In this document: positions 11,261-23,930 of the stretch, one piece after another | Layout of the letters: the number at the start of each line of letters is the position of its first letter | How positions within the stretch are numbered: position 1 is the first letter of the stretch | Assembly (NCBI GenBank): GCA_037447655.1 | Contig: JBBHKE010003477.1 | Span: 27,010-91,009 of the forward strand | Direction of reading: 5' to 3' | DNA: 64,000 nucleotides | From: Zygnema cylindricum | Lineage: Eukaryota > Streptophyta > Zygnematophyceae > Zygnematales > Zygnemataceae | Notes under the pieces: generated by a model | The model's input: only the letters and a program-made list of their open reading frames with translations | Told to the model about the DNA's origin: nothing | Database searches by the model: none | Translations under genes and position numbers: made by a program

Positions 11261-12106
11261 TACGGGTTTTATGTGCTATTTTTTTTTATTAGAGTGCGTA
11301 CGGAAACTATTTTATGTTTTGGTCTAGTCTAGAATATTTAGTACGGAAGGACAGCAAGTACGGCGAAATCGAGACGTTGAGGTTGAAAGTATTTATTGTC
11401 CGATGTGAATTATATCCTGTGTAAAATACGAATCTGATTGTTTAGGTTTTTCCCGTTTTTAGATCCTTAAGCCTATATGGGGTATTAGGCCAGTTTTTTC
11501 TATTATAAATGAGGGAAATGTGTTGAGTTGAAAGGCAGCACCAATTTGTGCCGCGCGGGAACCCTATTTTATATTTTTTTTATTTTTTTCCCTATATCTT
11601 TTTACCTTTTGATTATTCCAATATTCTGTTGTTCTTTGTTTTCTTAATTCCAAGTCATCCGTTTTTTGGTAAGAAATTGTCCTGGAGTGTCTGCGATGGC
11701 TTCTTATGGTGTCAATATATCTTTTATGGAATGATGGAATTTGGTAGATGATGTGCATGAGTTTCGACGTAACAATAGTAGACGACAAAAATGATGACAA
11801 GATATGATATCAACTTTGATTCAGTTTGGTACTTTGTTTGTACGAGAACAAGAAAAAGATTATATTGCCAAAAAAAGCGATGGTAAGACCCGCTATAATA
11901 CAAAACATGATCGTAACTAACAATCCTGGATGACCATCGAAGTTAAATGACAAAAATCACTCAGTTTTCCGTTTCTCGTTATGGTTGGAAAGTAATTATT
12001 TGTTTAGATACGTTCTCCCGTTTACGTCAGTCTGTAGTTTGTTTCAATCCTGTTACGTGGTTGGACGAGTCTAAAAGTTCACACGTGCGAAAACACTTGG
12101 AAATGC
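11261..12106. other. 3' flank of the host gene, no further gene seen
   Basis: T-rich 3' sequence follows the stop codon. Short frames (for example 11548-11751) are low-complexity and unsupported. Confidence 0.6.
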
Positions 12107-12316
12107 TACACCGTGAATCGTTATTAGCCTTATGTACTCTATATCCGCACCCCAAAAGTTTGACATTGATACCTTAAATACAAATAAATTACTCTATTTA
12201 AGGACGTGGACCATAATCTGCCACGTCTCCTGGCACTGGCACTAAATTAGAATGAATAACGCTAATTTTTTCTTTACACTAATAATTTCTATACGCTAAT
12301 ATCGATTCAAGTTGTA
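12107..12316. mobile_element. MITE, 210 bp (copy 2)
   Basis: Same family as 3585-3788: matching terminal repeats and shared interior words such as GTTTGACATTGATACC and CCATAATCTGCCACGTCTCC. It differs by a few substitutions and a short GGCACT repeat. TA flanks are present. Confidence 0.85.
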
Positions 12317-12474
12317 CCTTTAGTCATCCGTCCCCAAGTGTACTGTAAGGCGCACTATTAGTACATTTAACGTACAGTACGGGATGATTGACCACAAATA
12401 GCGGTTCCAATCGGCTTTACACATTTGAAATTTAAACCGATTGTCGGGCGTCCACACGCGCTTGGCAAGCAGGG

Positions 12475-12692
12475 TACACCATGAATCGCTTCGCGTGAAT
12501 GTTTTTTTCCAACTTAAAACATCTTTTCTCTTTGCACACTTGTCGGATTTTCAATCCGACAATTCCGATTAAAAGTTAAAGTTCTCACCTTCCTGTTAGT
12601 ATTCTCCAAACATAGGCCGGACACGTGTGCGCAGAGAAAAGATGTATTGAGTGAGAAAGAAAACATTAACACTAAAAGCGATTCACGGTGTA
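12475..12692. mobile_element. MITE with long sub-terminal fold-back, 218 bp
   Basis: The ends TACACCATGAATCGC and GCGATTCACGGTGTA are inverted. A second inverted pair just inside (CATCTTTTCTCT... with ...AGAGAAAAGATG) extends the fold-back. The interior differs from the 204/210-bp family while the terminal repeat is shared. Confidence 0.72.
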
Positions 12693-12983
12693 GTGAGGAG
12701 TTTTGCTTTTGTGTTCTTTTTATCAAGCCAGACCTTAATGTTGCTTAGGGTACTTTCGCATGTGCTAAAGTTACAGTTATTTTCTGTCGTTTTCCTCCAT
12801 AACTTAGAAAAAAACGAGAAAATCCGCAGCCGTACCAAAAAATAGAAATTACCACCGTACAAGTTGCGTTACCTTGAAACTTTATACGTACAATAGTTTG
12901 TCGTTTAGCGCGATGCAATTTGTCGTCTAGCGCATTTCGACCCACTTTCGCGTCCATTCAACACATGTTCAAACTTTACATCA

Positions 12984-13003
12984 AATCACCTCGCGAGGTG
13001 ATT
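12984..13003. repeat. 20-bp perfect palindrome
   Basis: AATCACCTCG followed directly by CGAGGTGATT. It lies in non-coding DNA, and no function can be assigned. Confidence 0.8.
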
Positions 13004-14038
13004 CGAAATAAAGTCCAATAAGGTGAGCGAATAGGCAGACGTTGTTGCACGTGTCGGAAGCTTTTTACAATTTTTGTGCGCGGAGTACCAAAAACAAACA
13101 CACTGCACGTTTCCAGCCTGTGCGTACTGTTTTCTGTGCGCTGATTTTCGTATAGGGGCCGTCTCTCTCAAACACACGTGTCTTCACACATACGGTGTAG
13201 GAAAAACATTGGGCACCTGTCGGCAAGTCGGAAAACGATAAACGAAACCGCATTTCTATGCGACAGCGAAAGGTATTTTATTGTCTCGACACGACGACAA
13301 TGTGGCGTACAGACATTACGAAGTCACAAAAATTGTACAGCGTACGGAGAGACGCCTCAAATTGAAGCGGAGTGGAAGTTTCGCCTCATTTTGTGTACCA
13401 CTTCATTTGTCACATTGTTTCGTATACGTCTACGTAAGTAACTTTTTTAAGTAACAAGTTATTTACTTTTACATCCGAATGCTCTAGAAGTTTTATGGAG
13501 AATCCTCGCTATAAAAGTTAGTTGAAGACTAAGTTTCGGTTACATGCGAAAGTACCATTAGCTTCCTCTTTTAATAGAGTATGCGAGAAACGCCAACAAT
13601 TTCAAAAAGAACAGAAGCTAGGGGGAGGAACTGCGACATTGCCGGTATGCGTCCAAATTTTTGAATGATGTTGCAAAAAATTATGTTAAGCGAATTAAAC
13701 GGAGTCGGGGTTAACGGTTGTAGCATCGTAAGTTCGGGAGTGAACGAAAGAGAAGCAACAGAAAGATGTGTAAAAGCTCCTTCCTTTCTGTAGGGACGAA
13801 GAGAACGCTGCATTAGTGCTACACCGTGAATCGCTAGTACTATACTGTACACCGGGAATCTTAATTAGAGTAAAAAAACAAAAAAAAATATTAAAGTTAT
13901 CCACTCTATTTTGGGTAATCAACCCTTTTAAAAAAAATTACTCTAATTTATTAATAACTCTAATTTGGGCGTAAATTTGGGCGTTGAATGTATCTACTGT
14001 ATATTAGGCATGCATACACAATCTGACAAAACGGATAC
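13004..14038. other. Intergenic DNA with isolated MITE ends
   Basis: TACACCGTGAATCG at 13821 and a variant at about 13849 are terminal-repeat fragments without clear partners. No coding region was recognised. Confidence 0.5.
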
Positions 14039-14631
14039 GAAACAACATTTAATTCCGACTGACGAAATCAAATATCCGGATTAGATCGAAGTGCTCACAA
14101 ATGAGCTGGTGGAGCCGAATGGACATTTGGCGGTTTGCGAAGCAGATGTCGGCGGGTGACACGTGGCAAGGTATGATTGGACAACGGATATCACGGAGGG
14201 AGCAACTACGGCTCAAGAACTGACACGCGTCAGCGGAGCGGCCATGCCGTACTATGGCCGTACAAGAGGTACAGCGGTACATGTACCTTCTTGTGCCTTA
14301 CAGTCTTTTGATTGGCTAGGTACATTAGTAGTAGGCTTAGAGAGGGAGTTTGGGACTTAGAAAATTTTGGGTTTCCGCCTCTCTCCCAGAGCATCCGTAT
14401 ATATATTTGGCCATCTTTGGTCAGCCATAACTTATTTCTCAAGTGAGCAATTTTAGTGATTCTTTTTGCTGCGGACTCACAGGAGTCCACGCTACTTAGT
14501 GGGGTAGTCGGTCTGAGTTTTTGCATGCCAGGGTGGCACTTATTCATTGCCAAAGTCAAAAGTGCAAATATTATCCTAAAACTTTATATAAGCTGGACAT
14601 TCTGTGGACCAATGGAGGTCACAGAATTACA
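14039..14631 (+). mobile_element. 5'-truncated left LTR of copia element E2
   Basis: It matches the second part of the LTR at 21778-22774 (shared GTCCGGATTAGATCGAA, TCACGGAGGGAGCAA and the GTAC-rich block). It lacks the first ~400 bases. It ends ...CACAGAATTACA directly before the primer-binding site at 14632. Leader hairpins include GGACTC-ACAG-GAGTCC (about 14475) and TGCCAGGGTGGCA. Confidence 0.85.
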
Positions 14632-14646
14632 GGTTATGGGCCCACC
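14632..14646 (+). promoter_or_regulatory. Primer-binding site of E2 (initiator tRNA-Met anticodon arm type)
   Basis: GGTTATGGGCCCACC follows the LTR end directly. It is complementary to the anticodon stem-loop of plant initiator tRNA-Met. The gag ATG is at 14636-14638, inside it. Confidence 0.85.
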
Positions 14647-16194
14647 CTCTAGGGTGCCCATTTTCAATGGAAGAGGGTTCAAATACTGGGGAACCATAAT
14701 GAGGGGTGCATTGTTTGAAAAACGGCTATGGGGCATTGTGAGTGGTCGTATGCGTCGGCCAACTGCAAAATTGGGAGTTCCACCAGGGTTTAGAGGATCT
14801 CAATTCACAGGAGGGTCGGCGGAGGAAGAGGTGGTATAGGATGATAGGGAAATCATCGTGTCGGACAAAGAGAAGGAGAAGGGGAAGGAGAAACTCACAT
14901 CGATGGCTACTAGATCGGTTCCGGTAGTAGATGTTCAGAAAACCGAGGCAAATGATACTGAAATCTGGGATTTAAACAACACTGTGACACCTCATTTTAT
15001 TCTCGGGCGTCTCACTCAAACAGTTGCTACACCTCATCTTCAATATGACAGGGCGGACGAGTTGTGGGAGGCTCTTGTTAACATTTACAACAGTGGTAAG
15101 ATTCAGCAGCAGAAATTGGCAGATCAAAAGGTACAAGCATATGTGTACAAAGGGGGAAAGATGTTAGACTTTTGTAATGACTTGGCCGGGTTATTTATGG
15201 AGTTTGAGAGTGCAAGAAAAAGGGAGACCAAGAAAGAGAAGGTGAATACTTTTTTGATGAAACTCCCAGATGATTATGAAAACATTGTTAACTGGGTTCA
15301 CGATTTGCCAGATCATCGATGGATCTGGAACTTCGTTGTGGGGATGATTTTGGTTTGAGAAAGCACAATTGAGATTCAGAAAGGAGGAAAGAGCGTTCAA
15401 ACATTGGCTGCTGAACTAACTGGGGGGATAAGGATACCAAGAAACCTTATTGAAACCTTGGTGGAGGTGGGAAACCAATCGGACGGATCTGGATCGAGGC
15501 CTCCGAAGGGCCTCTGTCACTTTTGTAAGAAGTCGAAACATTACATGGCGGAGTGTACTAAACTGACAGAGCTGAGATTGAAGCAGGGGCAGACCGGAAA
15601 ATCAGCCGTAGAAAAGAAAAAGGCATTTGTGGCAACACAAGTCATGGGAGAGAATTCCGATGAGGACAATGGAAAACTTCTCCTCAACGAGGAGCTGGAG
15701 GTGAAAGGTGAGCCGGAGACTCCAAAGAGGCAAAAGTGTGCTTTCGGTGGAGTAAAAGAAAGCTCCTGAAGAAAGATGGATTACTGATTCAGGAGCCTCT
15801 ATACATATGTGTAGAGAAAAACCATTGTTTACCAAAATGAGAAAGATCCCTATTGTAGAGATAGAGTATGGGGATGGGAGAACAGTAACCACTAATTTAG
15901 TGCAATCTATGGATCTGAAAGTCTTAGTTGATGGTAAGACATCCATAGTCACTTTCTCTAATGTTATTTTTATTCCAGAGTTGAACTAGAATCTTATCTA
16001 TACGTCGGTCTTAGATGATAAGGGTTTTGAGACTAGTACTAAAAAAGGAGTCTTTGTTGCTAGCTTTGAGAACGAAGTGTACTTCACAGCTGAAAATGGT
16101 AGCTAAGGAATACATAGGCTGAATTTGAGTAATGGAAAGACGGGAGTTTACTATGCTGGTATAAGTGATTTGATAATGTGGCATAAAAGATTGG
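14636..16194 (+). pseudogene. E2 copia gag-protease-integrase N-terminus, broken
   Basis: The frame starts MGPPSRVPIFNG at the ATG inside the primer-binding site and stops with TAG at 14837. Later frames encode the rest of Gag (14858-15358), the CX2CX4HX4C zinc knuckle CHFCKKSKHYMAEC (about 15517), an acidic linker, the protease DSGAS region (about 15788) and the start of the integrase zinc finger. Several stops and frameshifts interrupt it. It ends at the integrase WHKRL motif, where another LTR begins at 16195. It cannot make a full protein. Confidence 0.85.
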
Positions 16195-17250
16195 TGTAGA
16201 AATTAATGCTCCATTTTAAGTATTTTCTAGGTCTAAATAGAAGTATAGAAAGAAGCCGAGGCAGTCTACCTCTAACTTCTTTCTCCAACTCTTAAACTTG
16301 TCGCAGTCACTGAGAAATTGGAGAAAGAGCTAGAGCCATGGCTACCTAGGCTATCCAGAGGTTTACGGGGAATATACATTTGTTAGGGGTTTTATTTACT
16401 AAAAGGTATGTGTCGGCCATAGGATTTGATCCTGGTACCTGCCGGCCAGCAGACAGCTGGTAGCCAGTAGCCTTAGTCGTTAAGCCTGGACCTAGTGTTA
16501 CGTACTATATGGTTTGATATTTAATTAAACATTTCCACGTAGGATAATTCATTTAACTGTAATTGTTTACGGGGTACATAGATCCGGTAATGTAAAAGTA
16601 CGGATTACGGTACGGATAAGAAATCAATAGAGCAAATTTATTTCTTTAGCGAAACGAAAACCGCGCATCTATTAATTACGGCTACGATTAAATGTGAATT
16701 TAATCGGACAGCTAGAATTAGCGCCGAAATCGCGGAAGAAGATTTCGGCGGTTTGTGGTCATCGCCACGTCGGATGTCACGTGGCGAAATTACATTGGAT
16801 CGTGGTATCTCCGGAGATTACGGCACCGAATCCGGATATGACATGTGTCGACATTTAGGCCATGTCGTACAATGTCCGTACATAAAGTACACCGGCAGTT
16901 GTACTTTTGTGTACGGAACTGTGATCTGATTGGCTCCGTACATCAGTAGATAGAGTCTGTGAGAGAGATAGGACTTAGAAAAAATTAGAAGATAGGACCC
17001 TCTCTCCCAGAGAGCTTCTGTACAAAAGGTCAACTTTGACCCTCCATAACTTACTGCTCAGGGGAGTGAATTCAGAGATTCTTTTTGCTATCGACTCAAG
17101 GGAGTCTTGTCTTCACAAGGGTGAAGTTGGTCAGAATTTTTGTCTACCAGGGTGACAGTTATTTTTGCTGAAACACAAAGGGTCAGGATTATCCAAGAGG
17201 CTTCTTGGAAGTTGTCCACTCTGAGGACTTATGGAGGTCTCAGAGTTTCA
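16195..17250 (+). mobile_element. Left LTR of copia element E3 (1056 bp), inserted in E2
   Basis: It starts TGTAGAAATTAATG and ends CAGAGTTTCA before a primer-binding site at 17251. It interrupts E2 integrase after ATTGG (16190-16194). Related LTRs are at 36780-37842, 42194-43247 and 62918-63835. Leader hairpins: GACTC-AAGG-GAGTC (17093-17106), CTTCAC-AAGG-GTGAAG (17111-17126), and the terminal ACTCTGAG/CTCAGAGT stem (17218-17246). An antisense tRNA-like module lies at about 16420-16495. Confidence 0.9.
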
Positions 17251-17265
17251 GGTTATGGGCCCACC
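17251..17265 (+). promoter_or_regulatory. Primer-binding site of E3
   Basis: GGTTATGGGCCCACC immediately after the LTR. The gag ATG is at 17255. Confidence 0.85.
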
Positions 17266-20200
17266 CTCTAGGGTACTAATCTTTAATGGAACTGGCTTCA
17301 TATACGGGGAAAGTATTATGATATGAGCTCTATGCGAAAAAAAGGTTTTGGGGTATAGTGAGTGGACAGTTGGGGCGTCCATCAAGTCTTGGCATTCCTC
17401 CAGGGTTTGGAGGAAGCAGATTCACCAGGAAAGAGGATCCACCTTCAACGGAGGAAACAAAAGAAGGAGAGGTGGTGGAGAAAGGAAAGGAGAAGGAGGC
17501 GACCACACCAATAGCAACTGGTTCGGCATTCATGTCACCTATTTTGAGGAACGAGGAGAATGATACTGAAACCTGGGACTTCAACAATATGGCGGCAAAG
17601 CACTTCATCCTACGCCATCTCACTCAAGGACTTGCATGTCCTCATTTGCAGGTAGAAAAGGCATCCGATCTTTGGATGGCTCTCATAGAGATGTACCGAA
17701 GTGGTACGATTCAGCAACAACAGTTGGCTGATCAAAAGGTACAGGCATATGTGTACAAAGGGGGAAAGATGATAGACTTTTATAATGACTTGGCCGGGTT
17801 ATTTATAGTGTTGGAGAGCGCAGTGAAAAGGGAGACCGAGAAAGAGAAGTTGAATACTTTGTTGATGAAACTCCCAGATGATTATGAAAATATTGTTAAC
17901 ACGATTCACGACTTGCCAAATCATCGATGGATATGGAACTCCGTTGTGTGGATGCTTTTCGTTCGGGAAAGCACAATTGAGATTCGGAGAGGAAATAGTG
18001 TTCAAGCATTGGTTGTTGGAACTAACCGGGGGGGTAAGGATTCTAAGAAACCTTATGGAAATTATGGTGGAGGAGGAAGAGGAAACCAATCTGACGGATT
18101 TGGATCGAGGCCTCTAAAAGGACTTTGTCACTTTTGTAAGAAGCCGAGACATTACATGGCGGAGTGTACTAAATTGATAGGGCCCAAACTGATCGAGGGA
18201 CAGATTGGAAATTCAGCCACAGGAAAGAAGAAGGCATTTGTGGCAACACAATTCATGGGAGAGGATTCCGATGGGGACGATGGAGAACTTCTCTATGAGA
18301 AGCTGGAGGTGAAAGGTGAGCCGAAGATTCCAAGGAGAGGCAAAAGTGTGCTTTCGGTGGAGTAAGTGAAGCTTATGAAGAAGGATGGAATATTGATTCA
18401 AGAGCCTCTATGCAATTGTGTAGAGAAAAACCATTGTCTACCAAAATAAGAAAAATCCCCACTATAGAGATAGAGTATGGGGATGGGAGAAGAGTAACCA
18501 CTTATTCAGTGGGATCACTGGATCTAAGATTCTTAGTTAATGGTAAGACATTTATAGTCACTTTCTCGGATGTTATTTTTATTCCAGAGTTGAACAAGAA
18601 TCTTATCTCTACGTCGGTCTTAGATGGTAAGGGTTTTGAGACTGGTACTATAAAAAGAGTCTTTGTTGCTAGCTATGAGAATGAAGTGTACTTCACAGTT
18701 GAAAAGGGTAGCCAAAGAATATTTAGGCTGAATTTGAGTAATGGGAAGACGGGAGTTTACTATGATGGTGTAAGTGACTTAATGATGTGGCATAAAAGAT
18801 TGGGACATATGCATCTAGATAATTTGAAAAAAATGAAGATAATGGGTGTAGTTGATGGAATTCATTTTGAGGATAATGAGACTTTGGATGATTGTAGCGG
18901 ATGTGCTCAAGGCAAGACCCATAGATTGCCTTTCCCAAAAATCACAACATATATACGGGTGAAAAGGTCTTAGATTTGATTCATACTGACAAATGGGACC
19001 GGCCAAACTGCCATCAATTGGAGGGAAAAGATTTATGTTTACTATCACCGATGATTGGTCTAGATACGCTGGAGTAAATTTCTTGAAAAACAAATCTGAG
19101 GCTTCGGCTTATTTTAAAGAGTATAAAGCATGGAGTGAAAAGCTTCATGAGACATCTATAAAGAGAGTGAGGAGTGATAATAGGGGAGAATACACTTCTA
19201 ATTAGTTTGAGGATTACTTGAAAGAGATAGGGGTTCAACTCAAAAAGACTGTCGTAAAGAACCCAGAACAAAACGGTGTAGCCGAGAGACTAAATCGGAC
19301 ATTTAAGTGATGATGCTCGTAGTATGTTGTTAGATAAAAAGATAAGAAAAAGTTTTTGGGCAGAAGCTATGAATTGTGTTAGCTATCTCAAAAAAAGATT
19401 CCTTACCACGTCGGTAAAAGGACAAACACCTTATAAAAGATGGACCGGGAGAAAACCTAATATCTCAAACTTAAAGGTGTTTGGAAGTCAAGTGTTTAGT
19501 CTAAACACAGAAAAAATCTGATTGGAAGTTAGATGCAAGGGGAAAGGTGGGGCACCAACTTGGGTATGATGAAAATGTAAAGGGATATACAGTTTATGAT
19601 CTCGGAAGAGAAGACATCATTCTAATAAAACACTTGGTAGTCATGGATGAAGGGAAGTCCATAGATCCCTTTAAATACACTATACCGGTTAAGATTAGAA
19701 TTGAATCCGAATATGAGTTAGATTCAAATTCTTATAACCGAACTCCGGTTCAGCATGACCTTGCAAATGTGACCGAGATGGGTGACAACTATTAATGATG
19801 AGATGGCTTCCATTATGGAAACAAACACATGGGAGTTGGTGGATTGTCCTCTGGACAAAAAGTCGATAAGATGTAAGTGGGTATTTAAGTTGAAACTCAA
19901 TCTAAATAACACCATCGAGCGATACAAGGCCAGATTGGTGGCAAAGGGGTATACACAGAAGGAGGGAATCGATTATGTGGAGATCTTTGCTCCAACTGTT
20001 AGATTTCCCTCCGTCCGGATTCTACTTAGTCTAACGGCAGCGGAAGACATGGAAGTGCACCAGATAGACATCAAAACTGCTTTCTTACACGGAGAATTAG
20101 AAGAAGAGATCTTCATGCAACAGCTGAAAGGATTTGTGGAGAAAGGAGAAGAAAGTAAGGTGTGCAGATTGATAAAGTCTCGTTATGGACTAAAGCAAGC

Positions 20201-21327
20201 TCCATACCAATAAAGTAAAAAGCTGGACAAATTTTTGATAAGTTTGGGATATATCCAAATCAGTACGGATCATACCATCTATCTATTTGATGATGAGGAA
20301 GGTATAATTTTCATTGCCGTATATGTTGATGATTTGCTTGTTTGAGTAAATCAATGGAGAAAATGAATAGATTGAAAAAGGATCTAAAGAGTAGATTTAA
20401 AATGAAAGACTTGGGGGAGGCTAAATATATTTTGGGAATTCAGATGGAGAGGGATAGAGAAAAGAAAACAATTAGACTAACTCAAAAGGAAGCAATTGGA
20501 AATATGCTTAAAGAATTTCAAATTGATAAAGCAAATAGTTGTACGACTCTAATGGACTTAAAGAAGGGAAATGAGGGGAGCTCAGAAGAGGGATTCTTGA
20601 TCTTGGATCATGAGTTAGGACTTGAGGAAAGCAATTTCATGCAAACTATTCTGTACAGACATGTTGTCGTTGGTTTGATCAATTTTATGAGCTGTACTCG
20701 TTGTGATATAGCAGCAGCTGCGGGGGTATTAAGTAAGAGTCTAAATGATCCTAGGGAAAAAGATTGAGACGCGACCAAAAGGGTCATGTGGTACTTGATA
20801 GGAACGAAAGACCTATGGTTGCATTTGGGAGGGGAAAACAATGACATCACCACTTGGAGTGATGCCAGTTATGGGGATGCTCGGATGAGGAGGTGTACTT
20901 GTGGGTATGTGTTGTATGTTGGGAATGGGGCTTGTTGTGGAGCAGCAAAAAACAAAAGGTGATTGCTCAGTCCACCAGGGAGGCTGAGTATATGGCCTTT
21001 TGTTCGGCTGTGAAAGAATTAATGTGGGTGAAATCCTTGCTTCAAGAATTGGGATATATTAAGAATGGAGTGAAAATGATATTTTGTGAAAATCAAGCAA
21101 CGATTGCAATTGCAACAAATCTTAAGCATCACTTTAGAGCAAAACACATGGATATTTGTTTGAGCTTTGTTAGAGAGAAGGTAGAGAATAAAATAATTAG
21201 TTGAGAATATAGCCCTGATGGAGAAATGGTAGCTGATATGAATACTAAGCCGGTTACTTCTCCCAAATTGATATTTTGTTGGGAGAAGTGTGGACTGAAG
21301 CAAAAGATAGACTAGAAAATAATGGGA
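17255..21327 (+). pseudogene. Copia gag-pol, decayed, probable E3/E2 recombinant
   Basis: Gag runs in fragments (long frame 17358-18365, with zinc knuckle CHFCKKPRHYMAEC near 18127). Protease and the integrase zinc finger are at about 18380-18973 (protease lacks the clean DSG triad). Integrase core pieces are at 18993-19205 and 19324-19521, reverse transcriptase pieces at 19782-20213 and 20342-20767, and RNase H at 20893-21204. Many stops and frameshifts are present. The left LTR is E3-type, whereas the downstream LTR (21329, 21778) is E2-type, so the internal region probably combines E3 upstream and E2 downstream halves. Confidence 0.85.
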
Positions 21328-22035
21328 GTGTTGAAAAAGGTATTTCATACACTTGATTTTTTGCTCATGGTCTTACAGCAGCCCTCATACTTGTCGTAGT
21401 CACTGAGGACTAGCAGGCAGCGATGGATGCTCTATGCAGACAAGGAGACAGATAGATAAGAGCAGAAGACCCAGCTCCTGCGAAAAAAAGATGGACAGGA
21501 TTGGAAGAAACATGTACAAGACCGAGGTTTGCTCTTGTGACCTCCGGAAAGAAACCGTACAACATTGCCCTCGGTCTTCACTTTAAAGCAAAACACATGG
21601 ATATTTGATTAAACTTTGTTAGAGAGAAGGTAGAGAATAAAATAATTAGTTTGGAATATAGACCATATGGAGAAATGGTAGCTGATATGATGACTAAGCC
21701 AGTTCCTTCTCTCAAATTGATAATTTGTTGGGAGAAGTGTGGACTGAAGCAAAAGATAGACTAGAAAATAATGGGAGTGTTGAAAAAGGTATTTCACACT
21801 CTTGATCTTTTGCTCATGGTCTTAGTGCAACCCTCATACTTGTCGTAGTCACACTTGTCGTAGTCACTGAGGACTAGCAGGCAGCCATGGATGCCCTATG
21901 CAGACAAAAAGACGGATAGATAGGAGTAGAAGACCCAGCTCCATAAAAAGAAAGATGGACAGGACCGGAAGAAACATGTACAGGACCGAGGTTTGCTCCT
22001 GTGACCTCCGGAAAGAAATCGTACATCATAGCCCT
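21126..22035 (+). repeat. Tandem duplication of RNase H tail, polypurine tract and LTR start
   Basis: About 460 bases (21126-21582 and 21583-22035) occur twice. Each holds the RNase H tail (KHMDI, then VENKII), the purine tract AATAATGGGAG and the first part of an LTR (TGTTGAAAAAGG at 21329 and 21778). Slippage or unequal exchange would explain it. Confidence 0.85.
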
Positions 22036-22774
22036 CGGTCTTATCCGTTAGGTCTTGAAGATCGCTAAAGTAACTGGGTGCGATTGATACTTAAACATTA
22101 CGGGGCGGCATATTCCATTTAACTAATTACGAGACAAATTGTTGTGGAAACGTACCGATCCGCACGAAATCTGGACCGCACGGAATATACAAAACAACAT
22201 TTAATTTTGATGGACGAAATCAAATGTCCGGATTAGATCGAACGACTGACAAATGAGTCTGTGGAGCGGAATGGACTTTTGGCGGTTTGCGGAGCAGATG
22301 CCGGCGGGTGACACATGACGACGTATGATTGGACGGCGGATATCACGGAGGGAGCAATTAGGACTCAAGAACTAACACGCGTCAGGGGAGCGGCCATGCC
22401 GTACAATGGTCGTACAAGAAGTACAGCGGTACATGTACCTTCTTGTGCCTTACAGTCTTTTGATGGGCTAGGTACATTATTAGTAGGCTTAGAGAGGGAG
22501 TTTGGGACTTAGAAAAATTTGGGTTTTCGCCTCTCTCCTAGAGTGCATCTGTATATATTTGGCAATCTTTGGTCAGCCATAACTTAATGCTCAAGTGAGC
22601 AATTTTAGTGATTCTTTTTGCTGCGGACTCAGGGGAGTCCAGACTACATAGGGGTGTCGTCGGTCAAATTTTTTGCGTGCTAGGGTGGCATTTATTCATT
22701 GCCAAAGTCAATAGTGCAATTTTTATCCTGGAGGCTTCATATAACTTGGACATTCTATGGACGAATGGAGGTCA
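21778..22774 (+). mobile_element. Right LTR of E2 (997 bp)
   Basis: It begins TGTTGAAAAAGG after a purine tract and ends CAAAATTACA. The second half matches the truncated left LTR at 14039-14631. Hairpins TGCTC-AAGT-GAGCA and GGACTC-AGGG-GAGTCC (about 22625) are present. Confidence 0.85.
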
Positions 22775-23930
22775 CAAAATTACAAACAGTCCACCGGACA
22801 CATTGACAAAGTCGGACAATTTGGTTCGTACAGATTTTGTCAGTTTGGAAAATTATGCGACCAGAGAACTTGCCACAAAGTCCGTGCCCATTTTACAGAT
22901 GCGAATCACTACGACCGCCGACTCTTTCGATGGTTCACAATCCGCTGTGACGAATCTTAACCAAATCACCGCTGGCGCGCCAAACGTCAATCATGACATA
23001 AAGCCTCATGACAAAAATTCAGGTGCGCCGACCAATCATGCTGATATTACACCTCAGGACCACCTTGTACTTGCTACTAATAAATTACAGTTGTCGAAAT
23101 TAAAAAGGGCGGACAGTGTACGGCCAGAATCAAACCTTGTTCAAACAAATCTAGTGAATTCGTTGTCGTGACCCTTCGCGCCAATTTTGGGGAATCCACT
23201 TGCCGAATCCTCCACGACAAATCTTTTGACTATTGATCCTACGCAGCAGACTCTACGATGCCGTACTCGACTTGTACCTCTAACCTGGAAGGTGACCTGA
23301 AACCTTGCTCACGACAATCTTGCTGATGTTAGAGATCCATCACCAACATTAAAATCTGCTCTAAAGCGTCCAAAAGCAGACAAGTGGCATTTGGCAACCA
23401 ATGAGGAATATCAAGCTCTAATGATCAATCAGTCTTGGACACTTTGCAAGTTGCCACCTAACCGGCGCGCCATTGGTTTAAAATGGGTTTTTAAAGTTGA
23501 AAATTTTGCAGATGGATCTGTTGAACGCTATAAGGCGCGTCTTGTTGCGAAAGGTTATTCGCAGACCAAAGGAATTGACTACAACGAGACTTTTGTGTCG
23601 GTTGCAAAATTCGAATCCATTCGTACAGTTTTGTCTTTGGCGACAATCCACAACTGGGAACTTCAGCAGCTCGACGCTACAACTGCCTTTTTGCACGGGA
23701 CCATTGAAGAAGATATTTATATGGAGCAGGCTCTAGGATACGCTCTAGTTGGACAAAAATCTTTAGTTTGTCGATTAAATAAATCAATTAATGGTCTAAA
23801 GCAAGCGCCACGTGTATGGCACAAAACGCTTGTCTTTGTTGTATTAAAAGATGGATTTAAAGAAATAAGTGTAGATTTTGGTATTTACATTAAAGGTACA
23901 GGTGACAGTTTGGTAATAATTATGATTGGT
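22775..23930 (+). pseudogene. Copia family C fragment: linker and reverse transcriptase
   Basis: A different copia family from E2/E3. The spacer (22780-23160) is followed by a reverse transcriptase frame (23391-23933) with AIGLKWVFKV, ERYKARLVAKGYSQ and NGLKQAP motifs. It stops just before the expected YVDD and joins a protease sequence at about 23930. RNase H, LTR and gag are missing at the junction. Confidence 0.85.
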
